Below, in pieces: positions 13,546 through 21,151 of a stretch of 37,910 nt of DNA. Within the stretch, counting starts at the first letter, position 1; each line of letters opens with the position of its first letter. Source of the stretch: Nitrospirota bacterium (GTDB lineage: Bacteria; Nitrospirota; Thermodesulfovibrionia; Thermodesulfovibrionales; JdFR-85). The position numbers and the translations under genes were made by a program. The notes under the pieces are model-generated. The model was not told where the DNA came from. It did no database searches and worked only from the letters and a program-made list of their open reading frames with translations. The stretch spans positions 1 to 37,910 of the forward strand of contig WGEZ01000071.1 in assembly GCA_015492515.1 (NCBI GenBank). The letters are read 5' to 3'.

Positions 13546-14454
13546 ATGAGTTACTCAGAGGCTATAAGGGAGGGGTTCAGCGTCATAAACAGGAACTGGC
13601 AGCTTGTGATCATCCAGTTCGTCTTCACCGTACTGAGCTGTATCGGCTTCTTCCTGGTCGTCGTGCTTCCCCTCGCTGTAGCACTGGTGATGACGGGTGT
13701 ATCACCCTCTCTCCTGTCGAGGCTCCAGGGTTCACCGGAGGCGATCCTGTCCCGGTACTCCGGCCTCGCCCTTGCAGGCGGTGTACTGCTCTTCCTCTAC
13801 ATCCTCCTTGCCTCCGTGCTGGGTCTTTACGTCTTCGGCGCCTCGGCAGGGACCCTCTCAAGGGCTGTGAGGGATGCCTCGGAGAGGTTCAACATGAAGG
13901 CCTTCTTCGAGGAAGGCAGGAGGTGCTTCATGCCCCTCCTCGGCTTCTTCGCCGTCCTGGGGCTCATCGCCATCGGAGGCGTCCTCCTCTTTTTCCTTGC
14001 AGCAACCGCTGTATCCCTCACGGTCGCGTACGTCCAGGGCCAGTCACCGACCCTCTCAACGTTTCTCGGTGTATTCTTCGCATTGATCGGTCTTGTGTCG
14101 GGGTTTTTCGCCTTCTTCGGTCTCCTGTCGCTCCTCGTCTACGGTGTGGCCTCCATAGTCCTGAAGGGCACAGGGGCCGTCGCCGCGGTCAGGGAGACGG
14201 TCAGGTATATCCTGGACCGGCCGTCGGCCTTCTGGCTCTATGTGTTGCTGGCGGTCATGTACCTGCTCTTCACCCTCTCCCTCTCGCTGATCGGGTTCGC
14301 CCTGGAAGGACTCCACGGAGCGGGCCTGATACTGACCTTCCTCTACCAGCTCCTGGCTTACGGGCTCCAGGGGTATGCAGGCCTGTTCGTCCTCTCCACC
14401 GCCTTCGCCTACTACCACGGCACGGAACCGGGCGGGACCGGGGAGCCCTCCTGA
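13546..14454 (+). CDS. Multi-pass membrane protein, unknown function
   Basis: A 302-residue integral membrane protein with about six hydrophobic segments: near residues 17-52, 73-98, 128-160, 165-192, 226-246 and 258-288. A short cytoplasmic-looking N-terminus (MSYSEAIREGFSVINRNWQL) and amphipathic linkers such as RAVRDASERFNMKAFFEEGRRCF and AVRETVRYILDRPSAF resemble proteins of the DUF975/'glycerophosphoryl diester phosphodiesterase membrane domain' type, where internally repeated 'EGF..IkrNW..l' elements occur. I cannot assign a function. It has its own promoter and a weak ribosome-binding site, and is convergent with lipM (two bases apart). Confidence 0.75.
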   Translation: MSYSEAIREGFSVINRNWQLVIIQFVFTVLSCIGFFLVVVLPLAVALVMTGVSPSLLSRLQGSPEAILSRYSGLALAGGVLLFLYILLASVLGLYVFGASAGTLSRAVRDASERFNMKAFFEEGRRCFMPLLGFFAVLGLIAIGGVLLFFLAATAVSLTVAYVQGQSPTLSTFLGVFFALIGLVSGFFAFFGLLSLLVYGVASIVLKGTGAVAAVRETVRYILDRPSAFWLYVLLAVMYLLFTLSLSLIGFALEGLHGAGLILTFLYQLLAYGLQGYAGLFVLSTAFAYYHGTEPGGTGEPS

Positions 14455-14456
14455 AG

Positions 14457-15251
14457 TCACCTCGAGAAGGTCCACTCCGGCGACCGATACTTCTCCTCTT
14501 GAAGCCGGAGGGCGAGGTCCCTCTCTCCGGCAGAGGGCTCCAGGGATGCAAGCCTCACCTCGAAGGTCTCCTCAAAGGCCGCCCTGATGGCCAGCCTCAG
14601 CTCATCCACACTCAGCGCTGGCTTTACGTCCATGAGCCCTGTCATGAGGGTGCCGATCCCCCCGCCGTCGACATCCCTGAAGACAGCCGCCACCTTCCCG
14701 GTGTCCACCCTGAGCTGGATCGAGCCCTGCTGGAGGAACCCCTCCTTCCACCTCTTCTGCGCTGAACCGACCACCTTCCTGTTGTCTACGGAGAGCTCAC
14801 CGTAGGAGACCGACTGGAAGCAGAGAGCGCTCCTGGCAAGGACCCTCCCCCTCTCACGCCGGCTCTTCACCTGCACATCTATGCCGAGCGCCTTCAGCGC
14901 CCTGGAGAGCGCCCTGCTCAGCGCAGCATAGGTGCCCAGGACCCCTCCGGAAGAGAAGGGCCCGGCCTCCCTTGCCGAGAAGCTGTAGGTCAGCTCCATG
15001 TCATGGAGAATCGCCCGCCCCCCTGTGGGACGTCTCACCAGCGGTATCTCGTTGGCATTGCAGTAGGACGTGTCTATGTCCCTTACCCTCTGGAAGCATC
15101 CCATGCTTACAGAGGGCAAGGCCCAGGTGTAAAGCCTCAGCGTCGGCGGCGCCTCGCCCCTCAGCACCGTCCTGGCGATCGCCTCGTCAAGGGCCATATT
15201 GTAAGAGGCCTCTGCCGGGCCGTCGTCTATGAAACGCCAGATGGGTCGCAT
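14457..15251 (-). CDS. lipM: Octanoyltransferase LipM-like / lipoate-protein ligase family
   Basis: A 264-residue BPL/LplA/LipB-fold protein. I choose the ATG at 15251 (MRPIWRFIDDGPAEASYNMALDEAI), the usual family start, just after an AGGAGG; the frame is open 25 codons further up. Motifs are RRPTGGRAILH (73-83), CFQSVSYGELSVDNRKVVGSAQ with the candidate acyl-accepting Cys144 and Lys159, and LQQGSIQL. LipM transfers octanoyl from acyl carrier protein to the glycine-cleavage H protein as the first step of lipoate assembly. Cys144 before FQS supports LipM over LplA ligase, but the distinction from LipL or a ligase is not certain. No lipA or gcv gene is adjacent. A divergent promoter pair separates it from the zinc-ribbon gene. 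Confidence 0.8.
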   Translation of the reverse strand: MRPIWRFIDDGPAEASYNMALDEAIARTVLRGEAPPTLRLYTWALPSVSMGCFQRVRDIDTSYCNANEIPLVRRPTGGRAILHDMELTYSFSAREAGPFSSGGVLGTYAALSRALSRALKALGIDVQVKSRRERGRVLARSALCFQSVSYGELSVDNRKVVGSAQKRWKEGFLQQGSIQLRVDTGKVAAVFRDVDGGGIGTLMTGLMDVKPALSVDELRLAIRAAFEETFEVRLASLEPSAGERDLALRLQEEKYRSPEWTFSR

Positions 15252-15259
15252 CCGCCTCC

Positions 15260-15288
15260 TTGCCATTTTCACCATAAGGGGGTATAAT
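15260..15288 (+). promoter_or_regulatory. Probable promoter reading toward the zinc-ribbon gene
   Basis: TTGCCA (15260-15265), 17-base spacer, TATAAT (15283-15288). The first gene on this strand starts at 15445, so the leader would be about 150 bases. The boxes lie partly within the upstream open extension of lipM. Confidence 0.5.
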
Positions 15289-15291
15289 TTC

Positions 15292-15321
15292 ATTGTAATC
15301 CGCTCGCTCACCCGGTGGCAA
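15292..15321 (-). promoter_or_regulatory. Probable promoter of lipM
   Basis: Minus strand: TTGCCA (15321-15316), 18-base spacer, TACAAT (15297-15292). A start near 15285 would exclude the longest possible N-terminus and is compatible with the ATG at 15251. Confidence 0.45.
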
Positions 15322-15444
15322 GCCAATGGAATCGGCCCGCCGTGGAGAGGGCGGACGTGTCCGATCCGCAGCCGACAGGACTGACGGGGCTGCGGGATCT
15401 CCGTTCAGGGGTGAGAGGCCCTGATGTGAAGGAGGAGACGGGGG

Positions 15445-15639
15445 ATGGAGTACGTGAAGCCGCCCGAGGAGAGACCGGTTCACTGCCCTGTGTGCGGCAG
15501 GGAGCTCGGAGATGAACAGCGGAGGAAGGGGGGCTGGGAATGCGCCTGCGGCGAGTTCATACCCGAGGGGCTGGCAGTCGATTCGTTCCTCGGCTCCACC
15601 GAGAGGATCATGCCCCACTACGAGAGGAAGAAGAGATGA
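15445..15639 (+). CDS. Small zinc-ribbon protein
   Basis: A 64-residue protein with two Cys pairs, HCPVCGREL (about 14-22) and WECACGEFI (about 31-39), spaced as in a rubredoxin-like zinc ribbon. The remainder is charged, ending HYERKKR. AAGGAGG stands about 10 bases upstream of the ATG. I do not recognise a named family; nucleic-acid or protein binding is possible. It ends seven bases before the convergent dsrE stop codon. Confidence 0.65.
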   Translation: MEYVKPPEERPVHCPVCGRELGDEQRRKGGWECACGEFIPEGLAVDSFLGSTERIMPHYERKKR

Positions 15640-15646
15640 AACACCT

Positions 15647-16021
15647 TCAGAAGCTGATGTTGTCCCTCTCCAGCAGGAGCTCTCCGAGGAAGCTTCCCGG
15701 CCTGACCTCCGCATTCTCGATGAGCTCGGCGTCCTCCAGTCCGTAGGGCTTCACACAGGAGGCGCAGACATAGAACCTCACACCGAAGTCCTCTATAAGC
15801 GTCCTGAGCAGCCTGGATATGGGGGAGAAGCCCTCCCTCTTCTGCCACGTGATCGTCTCTGCAAAACCCTTCTTCGCCAGCATCACCCCCTCGTTGATAA
15901 GGAAGAAGTCCAGTTCGATGTCGAAGGCCCTCATGTTGGCGGCGAGCTGGAGTGCACCCGCCGCCTTATCAGGCCTGTCGAAGGAATGGTGCAGGATGAA
16001 GACGAACTTTTTCTCGGCCAT
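15647..16021 (-). CDS. DsrE-family protein
   Basis: A 124-residue DsrE/DsrF-like protein. It begins KKFVFILHHSFDRPDKAAGALQLAANMRAFDIELDFFLINEGVMLAKKGFAE, the alpha/beta pattern of the family, and carries FYVCASCVKPYGL (about residues 88-100), where a conserved cysteine of DsrE-type proteins falls. Relatives act as persulfide carriers in sulfur metabolism (DsrEFH, TusD) or are uncharacterised. No dsr genes adjoin it, so a sulfur-relay role is only suggested by family. The ATG has AAAGGGGGC upstream. Confidence 0.82.
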   Translation of the reverse strand: MAEKKFVFILHHSFDRPDKAAGALQLAANMRAFDIELDFFLINEGVMLAKKGFAETITWQKREGFSPISRLLRTLIEDFGVRFYVCASCVKPYGLEDAELIENAEVRPGSFLGELLLERDNISF

Positions 16022-16047
16022 GACAGCCCCCTTTCTGATGATGCGTT

Positions 16048-16077
16048 ATTATACCTGAAACAGCCCTTGAGGGTCAG
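16048..16077 (-). promoter_or_regulatory. Possible promoter of the dsrE-family gene
   Basis: Minus strand: CTGACC (16077-16072), 18-base spacer, TATAAT (16053-16048), 26 bases before the ATG at 16021. The -35 match is weak. Confidence 0.4.
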
Positions 16078-16130
16078 GCCTGTGGAAACCGCCTGGAGAG
16101 CAAGGCCCCTCCTGAGGCAGCGGTGTGCTG

Positions 16131-16139
16131 TGTTATAAT
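16131..16139 (+). promoter_or_regulatory. Extended -10 promoter immediately before the SpoIIM-like gene
   Basis: TGTTATAAT (16131-16139) fits the extended -10 motif TGnTATAAT. No good -35 is present, as expected for that class. The ATG at 16145 lies five bases downstream, so transcription would start at or within the first codon. Confidence 0.45.
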
Positions 16140-16144
16140 GATCC

Positions 16145-16711
16145 ATGGTAGAGCCGCGGGGAACCCTGGGCATCCTGAGGCCCGAAACAGTGGAGACCCT
16201 CCGTGAGGCGAGGCGGTTCATATACCTCTCTATGGCCCTCTTCCTCGCCGGCACCCTCATGGGCATCGCTTCTCCTGAACGGTTCGATGCACTCCTTGAG
16301 CCCCTGATGCGGCTCGCCGAGGAGCTGAGGGGACGGAGCATCGTCGTCGTCGTCATCACGATATTCATACAGAACAGCCTCTCCGCCTTCATCGCCGTCT
16401 TCCTCGGCTCCCTGGCAGGGATCATCCCCTTTGTCGGATCGCTGGTCAACGGCATCCTCCTCGGAGTGGTCATCTCCATCAACCCCGCTGCAGTGGTGAG
16501 CATACTTCCCCACGGTGTATTCGAGCTGCCGGCGGTCTTCATCTCCTGGGGACTCGGCCTCTGGCGCGGCGCCTGGCTGTTTCAGAGGAAGAGGGCCCGG
16601 ACGTTCCGGGAAAGGGCGAGGAAGGCCTACGCGGTCTTCTTCACCCTCGTCATACCACTGCTTCTGGCTGCGGCGCTGATAGAGGGCGTCTTCATCGCAT
16701 TAAGCGTATGA
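16145..16711 (+). CDS. Stage II sporulation protein M-like (SpoIIM/DUF95) membrane protein
   Basis: A 188-residue membrane protein with about four to five segments: near residues 26-44, 62-85, 89-112, 118-145 and 163-187. It carries the family signatures FIQNSLSAFIAVFLGSLAGIIP and LPHGVFELPAVFISWGLGL. SpoIIM proteins are part of the engulfment machinery in endospore formers, but homologues are widespread in non-sporulating bacteria and archaea, where the function is unknown; nothing here suggests sporulation. The gene may be translated from a leaderless mRNA. It is followed after 42 bases by the hypothetical gene at 16754. Confidence 0.8.
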   Translation: MVEPRGTLGILRPETVETLREARRFIYLSMALFLAGTLMGIASPERFDALLEPLMRLAEELRGRSIVVVVITIFIQNSLSAFIAVFLGSLAGIIPFVGSLVNGILLGVVISINPAAVVSILPHGVFELPAVFISWGLGLWRGAWLFQRKRARTFRERARKAYAVFFTLVIPLLLAAALIEGVFIALSV

Positions 16712-16753
16712 GCAACTGCAGGGATCGGGAGAAAGATCGAAAGGGGGAGAGCG

Positions 16754-17368
16754 ATGGCTGAATTAGGACGGATCGAGAGACCCGATGCATCGGTGTTCGA
16801 AGGCAAGAGGAAGCTCTACTGCGTCTCCAACGTGTATCTCTTCAAGGACGCTCCTGATGAATACCGCGAGCTCGTGGAGAGATACTGGGAGGAGGTGGCC
16901 CTCCATCTGAAGAAGCTCGAGCCCGCCGGGAAGATAGGGAAGATATTCTGCGAGGGCGTCAAGGCCGGGGGCGAAGAGGGCCTCGAAGAGCTGACCGGGA
17001 TCAACAGACACGCCCTGCCGGTCGTGAGGGAGAAGATCGAGGAGGGCGCCGTCCTCCTGCCTCTGGAGAGCGAGGAGACCCTCGGGCCCTTCATCGACTG
17101 GAGGAACTGTCTGGCCGTGGTGAGGACCGAGGAGGTCTCCTCGCGGGTCCTCAGGTTCTACGCCGAGGCCTATGAGAAGAGGATCGGCCATATCCAGGAG
17201 GTGATAGAACGGAACACCGGAAAGGGTGAGGCGGTGCTCCTCATCATGGCCGACGATGACAGGATGAGGCTCAGGCTTCCCGCCGACGTCGAGGTCTTCC
17301 TGGTGACGCCTCCGTCGTACGACACCCTCCTGAGGTGGCTGAGGGAGAGGCTGAAGGAGTCAACCTGA
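16754..17368 (+). CDS. Hypothetical soluble protein
   Basis: A 204-residue, highly charged, probably cytoplasmic alpha/beta protein with no signal peptide or membrane segment. The start follows AAGGGGGAGAGCG. Features seen are a helical region with conserved-looking YLFKDAPDEYRELVERYWEEV (about 28-48), GKIFCEGVKAGGEEGLEEL (about 62-80), a central RNCLAVVRTEEVSSRVLRFYAEAYEKRI (about 117-144) and a C-terminal beta/alpha element, AVLLIMADDDRMRLRLPADVEVFLVTPPSYDTLLRWL (about 159-195). I recognise no family. It is downstream of the SpoIIM-like gene and convergent with the sugar permease gene. Codon use is like its neighbours. Confidence 0.65.
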   Translation: MAELGRIERPDASVFEGKRKLYCVSNVYLFKDAPDEYRELVERYWEEVALHLKKLEPAGKIGKIFCEGVKAGGEEGLEELTGINRHALPVVREKIEEGAVLLPLESEETLGPFIDWRNCLAVVRTEEVSSRVLRFYAEAYEKRIGHIQEVIERNTGKGEAVLLIMADDDRMRLRLPADVEVFLVTPPSYDTLLRWLRERLKEST

Positions 17369-17375
17369 CCGGAGC

Positions 17376-18200
17376 TCAGCCCTTCACCGCCCCTGCAGAG
17401 AGGCCCCTCACGATCCTCCTCTGAAAGAGGAAGACCAGGAGCACAAGGGGAACGGTGGCCACTGTGGAGGCCGCGGCTATCTCTCCCCAGGGCAGTGTGT
17501 ACTCGCCCTGAAAGAGCGCTATGCCGACGGGCAGGGTCTGGAACCTCTTCTGCGTCATGATCAGCAGGGCGAAGAAGAACTCGTTCCATGCATAGATGAA
17601 CACAAGTATCGCTGCGGTAAAGACCCCTGGTGCGGCGATGGGGACCATGATCCTGAAGAGGGTCTGCATGTGGCTGCAACCGTCGACCCTGGCCGCCTTC
17701 TCGAGCTCCCGCGGCAGCTCGTTGAAGAAGCTCGTCAGTATCCAGACACCGAGGGGAAGGGTGAGCGTGACATAAGGGATGATGAGCCCCTGATAGCTGT
17801 TCAGCCAGCCGAGGGACTGCATGATCCTCCAGACAGGCCCTGCTATCGATATCTGGGGGAACATCGATACAAGGAGGAGGGCACCCATTATCAGCCCCTT
17901 GTACCTTATCCGCAACCTGGCGAGGGCATACCCTGCAAAGCTGGATATGAGGATGGTGGCGACGGTCGTGGCACCGGCCACTATGGCGCTGTTCCTCACG
18001 AAGTGCAGCAGGTCGTACCTCTCGATCGCCGAGCGGTAGAAGTGGAGCGTGCCGGAGGGGAGCAGCACCGGCGGGATCGCCGTTATCTCAAGCTCTGTCT
18101 TGAGGGAGGTGTCGAGGAACCAGAGAAAGGGCAGGAGGCTCATGAAGACCACCACACCGGTGACGGTGTAGAAGGCGAGCCTCGTGATCACCCTCTTCAT
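17376..18200 (-). CDS. Sugar ABC transporter permease, MalG/UgpE type
   Basis: A 274-residue inner-membrane permease with six segments. The ATPase-coupling EAA loop is LEKAARVDGCSHMQTLFRIMVPIAAPG (about 165-192). The N-terminal VVVFMSLLPFLWFLDTSLK pattern and C-terminal FFQRRIVRGLSAGAVKG-like ending are typical of the MalG subfamily. It overlaps the MalF-type gene by four bases (ATGA) and is the last gene of the sh3-binding protein-malF-malG operon. The substrate is probably a sugar, oligosaccharide or glycerol phosphate; the sequence does not decide. Confidence 0.9.
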   Translation of the reverse strand: MKRVITRLAFYTVTGVVVFMSLLPFLWFLDTSLKTELEITAIPPVLLPSGTLHFYRSAIERYDLLHFVRNSAIVAGATTVATILISSFAGYALARLRIRYKGLIMGALLLVSMFPQISIAGPVWRIMQSLGWLNSYQGLIIPYVTLTLPLGVWILTSFFNELPRELEKAARVDGCSHMQTLFRIMVPIAAPGVFTAAILVFIYAWNEFFFALLIMTQKRFQTLPVGIALFQGEYTLPWGEIAAASTVATVPLVLLVFLFQRRIVRGLSAGAVKG

Positions 18201-19105
18201 CCCATCTCCTGGAGGAACCGCCTCCCGACCACCCTGATGTACAGGAGGGAGACGACGAAGGTCACCAGGAAGACGAGCACGGAGATCGTCGAGCCGTACC
18301 CCATCAGGCCCTCGGCGAAGATCTTCTTGTATCCGTAGAACTGGAGCACATTGGTGGAGTCGGCAGGCCCTCCCTGGGTCATCACGAAGACGAGGTCGAA
18401 GACCCTGAAGGCGTCCATCGTCCTGAACAGGAGGGCAACGAGGAGGGCGGGCCTGATGAGGGGGAGGGTTATCCTCAGGAACTGCTGCCAGGCACTCGCA
18501 CCGTCTATCCTCGCCGCATCGTAGAGCTCATCAGGTATGACCTGGAGACCGGCCAGTATCAGCAGCCCCGCGAAGGAGGAGGTCTTCCATACGTCGGCAG
18601 CCACGATGGCCGTGAAGGCATAGGCGGGGTCCGCCAGCCATGCGACATAGCTCGACGTCTGGGAGCCGTAGAGGAGGAAGTTCAGGAGGCCGTACTTGTC
18701 GTTGAAGATGAACCGCCACATCTGGGAGGAGACCACGGTGGGGATGGCCCAGGGCACGAGTATGGCCGCCCTCACAAGCCCCCTCCCCCTGAAATGCCTG
18801 TTTATCACCAGGGCGATGGCGAGTCCGAGGAGGATCTCGAAGAACGTGGAGATGAAGACGAAGGCGAAGGTGTTCCCCAGGGCGTGAAGGGCGATCCTGT
18901 CGTGAAGGAGGTCCCTGTAATTGGTCAGCCCCACGAAGGGCTCTCCCAGCCGGGGAAGGCCGAGGATGATCCTGTGAAGGCTGAGGTAGAAGGAGTAGAG
19001 TATGGGGTAGAAGGCGAAGACCGCGACGAAGAGGAAACACGGCACGAGCAACACGACACCGAAGATCCTCTCTCTTGTCAGCAGCGACAGCCTCACTCCC
19101 GTCAC
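18197..19105 (-). CDS. Sugar ABC transporter permease, MalF/UgpA type
   Basis: A 302-residue permease with six membrane segments and the EAA-loop sequence YDAARIDGASAWQQFLRITLPLIRPA (about 198-223). The opening RERIFGVVLLVPCFLFVAVFAFYPILYSFYLSL matches sugar permeases of the CUT1 family. The start codon is GTG at 19105, overlapping the stop of the binding-protein gene (GTGA). It pairs with the MalG-type permease to form the transmembrane channel. No ATP-binding subunit is encoded in the operon, so a shared MsmK/MalK-like ATPase from elsewhere would be needed. Confidence 0.9.
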   Translation of the reverse strand: MTGVRLSLLTRERIFGVVLLVPCFLFVAVFAFYPILYSFYLSLHRIILGLPRLGEPFVGLTNYRDLLHDRIALHALGNTFAFVFISTFFEILLGLAIALVINRHFRGRGLVRAAILVPWAIPTVVSSQMWRFIFNDKYGLLNFLLYGSQTSSYVAWLADPAYAFTAIVAADVWKTSSFAGLLILAGLQVIPDELYDAARIDGASAWQQFLRITLPLIRPALLVALLFRTMDAFRVFDLVFVMTQGGPADSTNVLQFYGYKKIFAEGLMGYGSTISVLVFLVTFVVSLLYIRVVGRRFLQEMG

Positions 19106-20418
19106 CGCTCCAGGGCGAGGATCCTCTCGATCTCCTCACACGCCGCTCCGGCCTCCCTCTCGATCTCAGAGCCTGGATCGGATATCACCTTGCTGAAGTA
19201 GCGCTGCAGCACGTTGGAGAGGGCTGGATAGAGGGGGGTCGTCGGCCTGGGATAGGCGGTCAGGAAGACATCCTTCATCTCTGAAAACTGGGGGTTCGCC
19301 TTCAGGATCTCCCTGTCCTCGTAGAGCGCCGTCCTCGTGGGTGCCTTTCCCGCCCTGAGGGCGATCAGCTTCTGTATCCTCTCGCTGGTGAGGAAGCTGA
19401 CGAACCTCCACGCCGTCTCCTTCTTCCCGGAGAAGCTGCTTATGCCCACCTGCCAGCCGCCGAGTGTCGAGTAGCTCCTGCCTCCGGGGAAGTGCGGAAG
19501 CCTGGAGATGCCGACCTTTCCCGCTATCTTCGACTTCGAAGGATCGTTCGACACCCTCCATGCATAGGGCCAGTTCCTGTGGAAGACCGCCTTCCCCTGG
19601 ATGAAGAGGTCAAGTGACTCCGGCTCCTGGTAGGTGAGCACACCGCGGGGGGCGATCCTGCCGATGATCTCGTCCCTGACGAACCTGACGGCCTCCACCG
19701 ATGGACCCTCGGCAAGCCCGCACCTCCCGGCGGCGTGGTCCAGGAGCGTCCCGCCGTTGCTCAGTATGTACTCCATCATGTCACAGACGAGCCCCTCGTA
19801 CTGCTTGAACTGACCGGAGAAGCCGTAGATCTCCACACCCCTGCCCTTCTCTCCTCCGACGATCACCTCCGCCTGCCTCACCATCTCCTGCCATGTCTCA
19901 GGGGGGCTGAACCCGTACCGCTGAAGCAGGTCCTTGCGGTAAAAGAGCATCCCGCTGTCTATGAAGAGGGGCACGCCGTAGATCTTCCCCCTGTAGGTGT
20001 TGGCCATTATGGTGCCCCGGAGGAACCCGGCCTGTTCAGAGGGAGGGAAGAGGTCGTCAAGGGGCATCGCCCAGCCCGCGGCAGCAAACTCAGAGGGCCA
20101 GATGACGTCCATCAGGAAGACGTCGACATCCTTGCTCCTGTTCTTCAGCTTCTGGGTCAGGAGGTCGTGGAAGGCCGTCGACGAGTGGGGGCCGATCTCC
20201 CTGACCAGCCTTATGTCTGGGTTCTCCGCCTCGAAGCTCCGGTAGATCTCATCCCACACCTCGGGGATGTTCGGTTTCCAGGTGACGAAGCGGAGGGTGA
20301 CCCTCCCGTCATCCACTCCCCTCTCGCATCCCGCTGCAAGGAGCACGACGGTGAGGACGACGAGGAGGACCGCAAACGCGACACCGCCCTTGATCCCCGG
20401 CTTCACTATCTTATCCAC
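19102..20418 (-). CDS. Sugar ABC transporter substrate-binding lipoprotein (family 1)
   Basis: A 438-residue extracellular solute-binding protein. A hydrophobic leader ends in a lipobox (LLAAGCERG, Cys about residue 30), so the protein is membrane-anchored in the periplasm. Typical family-1 features are VTLRFVTWKPNIPEVWDEIYRSFEAENPDIRLV (about 38-70), DVFLMDVIWPSEFAAAGWAMPLDDLFP, YGVPLFIDSGMLFYRKDLLQRYGFSPPETWQEM and the GWQVGISSFSGKKETAWRFVSFL segment near the C-terminus. The start is GTG at 20418 with GGAAG five bases upstream, overlapping the sh3 gene by 13 bases. The likely ligand is a sugar or oligosaccharide of the CUT1 class; trehalose/maltose-type proteins are the nearest in feel, but this is not decisive. 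Confidence 0.9.
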   Translation of the reverse strand: MDKIVKPGIKGGVAFAVLLVVLTVVLLAAGCERGVDDGRVTLRFVTWKPNIPEVWDEIYRSFEAENPDIRLVREIGPHSSTAFHDLLTQKLKNRSKDVDVFLMDVIWPSEFAAAGWAMPLDDLFPPSEQAGFLRGTIMANTYRGKIYGVPLFIDSGMLFYRKDLLQRYGFSPPETWQEMVRQAEVIVGGEKGRGVEIYGFSGQFKQYEGLVCDMMEYILSNGGTLLDHAAGRCGLAEGPSVEAVRFVRDEIIGRIAPRGVLTYQEPESLDLFIQGKAVFHRNWPYAWRVSNDPSKSKIAGKVGISRLPHFPGGRSYSTLGGWQVGISSFSGKKETAWRFVSFLTSERIQKLIALRAGKAPTRTALYEDREILKANPQFSEMKDVFLTAYPRPTTPLYPALSNVLQRYFSKVISDPGSEIEREAGAACEEIERILALER

Positions 20419-20852
20419 AGCAGCTTCCCGGCGATCCAGCCCCTCTCACCGAACTCGTCCTCAACCTTCACCCACGAGCCCTTCCTCTTCAACACCTTGA
20501 AGGAGTCGTACTTGATGGCCGGGCTCACCTCGGTCTTCCTGTACCGCGTGCCGGGCCCTGTCCTTATATTCGCCTTCTTCACCCTCACGGCTGCACACTT
20601 CGTCTTCTCCGTGACGAGCTTCCTGAAGATCCAGTGGACGTCACCGTCCACATCCCTCACCTTGTACCAGTTCCCCTTCCGGCCCAGCTTCTCCAGGGGC
20701 ATGTATTTGAAGACCTGCCAGGTCTTCGCATACCTGGTGCCGGGCCCGCTCCTGAGGTTGGCCACCGGCGCCGTCACACAGAGTGCTTGGAGACTCCCGG
20801 TGAAGAGAAGAAGAACAAGAACGCTTACGCCAGCGATCAATAAACCCCTCAT
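20406..20852 (-). CDS. Secreted protein with two bacterial SH3 domains
   Basis: A 148-residue protein with a signal peptide (about 1-23) and two tandem SH3b domains. Each starts with the classic ANLRSGPGTRY (about 30-40) or ANIRTGPGTRY (about 95-105) and ends with a W-containing GNWYKV or GSWVKV and WI segment. SH3b proteins usually bind peptidoglycan or act as periplasmic adaptors. It is the first gene of the operon that continues into the sugar ABC transporter, and its stop overlaps the binding-protein start by 13 bases, so the link is translational. Confidence 0.85.
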   Translation of the reverse strand: MRGLLIAGVSVLVLLLFTGSLQALCVTAPVANLRSGPGTRYAKTWQVFKYMPLEKLGRKGNWYKVRDVDGDVHWIFRKLVTEKTKCAAVRVKKANIRTGPGTRYRKTEVSPAIKYDSFKVLKRKGSWVKVEDEFGERGWIAGKLLWIR

Positions 20853-20903
20853 CGCTCCTCCTTCTTGCCTGCGACCGTTGAAGCCTGTTGTTCTTTATCG
20901 ACC

Positions 20904-20920
20904 GGATGTCCTTGACATCC
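20904..20920. other. Short perfect hairpin in the sh3/bioA divergent spacer
   Basis: GGATGTC-CTT-GACATCC: seven-base perfect arms with a three-base loop, about 50 bases upstream of the sh3 start. It could be an operator or RNA hairpin. The rest of the 299-base spacer holds the bioA promoter and nothing else I recognise. Confidence 0.35.
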
Positions 20921-21018
20921 ACAGCGAAGGAACCATCCGCCCCCGCCGTCTCGATGCAGGGAGTTCGAGGCCGCCCCCCGTCTCAACCCGCAGCCCGACC
21001 CAGGGGCCTGCGGTGGTC

Positions 21019-21048
21019 TTGCCACAGGGAGAGCGGGCGCATTATAAT
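21019..21048 (+). promoter_or_regulatory. Probable promoter of bioA
   Basis: TTGCCA (21019-21024), 18-base spacer, TATAAT (21043-21048). The leader would be about 97 bases. I looked for a BirA-type operator (TTGTAAACC with its complement) and found none. Confidence 0.6.
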
Positions 21049-21151
21049 GGGTATACTCCCTTGCATATCGATAATATTACAAAAACCCTGGTGAAAAAAT
21101 GAACCCTCTGCACGAACCCCTCCGGAGAGCGGGCCCTGAGAGGACGGCGGT

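Noticed and set aside
13491-14765. 424-residue open frame on the plus strand
   Set aside because: It overlaps the membrane protein and lipM genes, is Arg/Pro/Gly/His-rich and lacks any recognisable domain: a high-GC shadow frame.
15647-16021. Part of a dsr sulfur-oxidation or sulfate-reduction locus
   Set aside because: Only a single DsrE-type gene is present with no dsrAB, dsrFH or dsrC nearby, so pathway assignment is not supported.
16145-16711. Evidence of endospore formation from the SpoIIM-like gene
   Set aside because: This family is widespread outside sporulating bacteria and no other sporulation gene is present; the TonB system also indicates a Gram-negative envelope.
19735-21102. 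455-residue open frame on the plus strand
   Set aside because: It is antisense to the binding lipoprotein and SH3 genes, which have clear signal peptides and domains; composition is typical of shadow frames.
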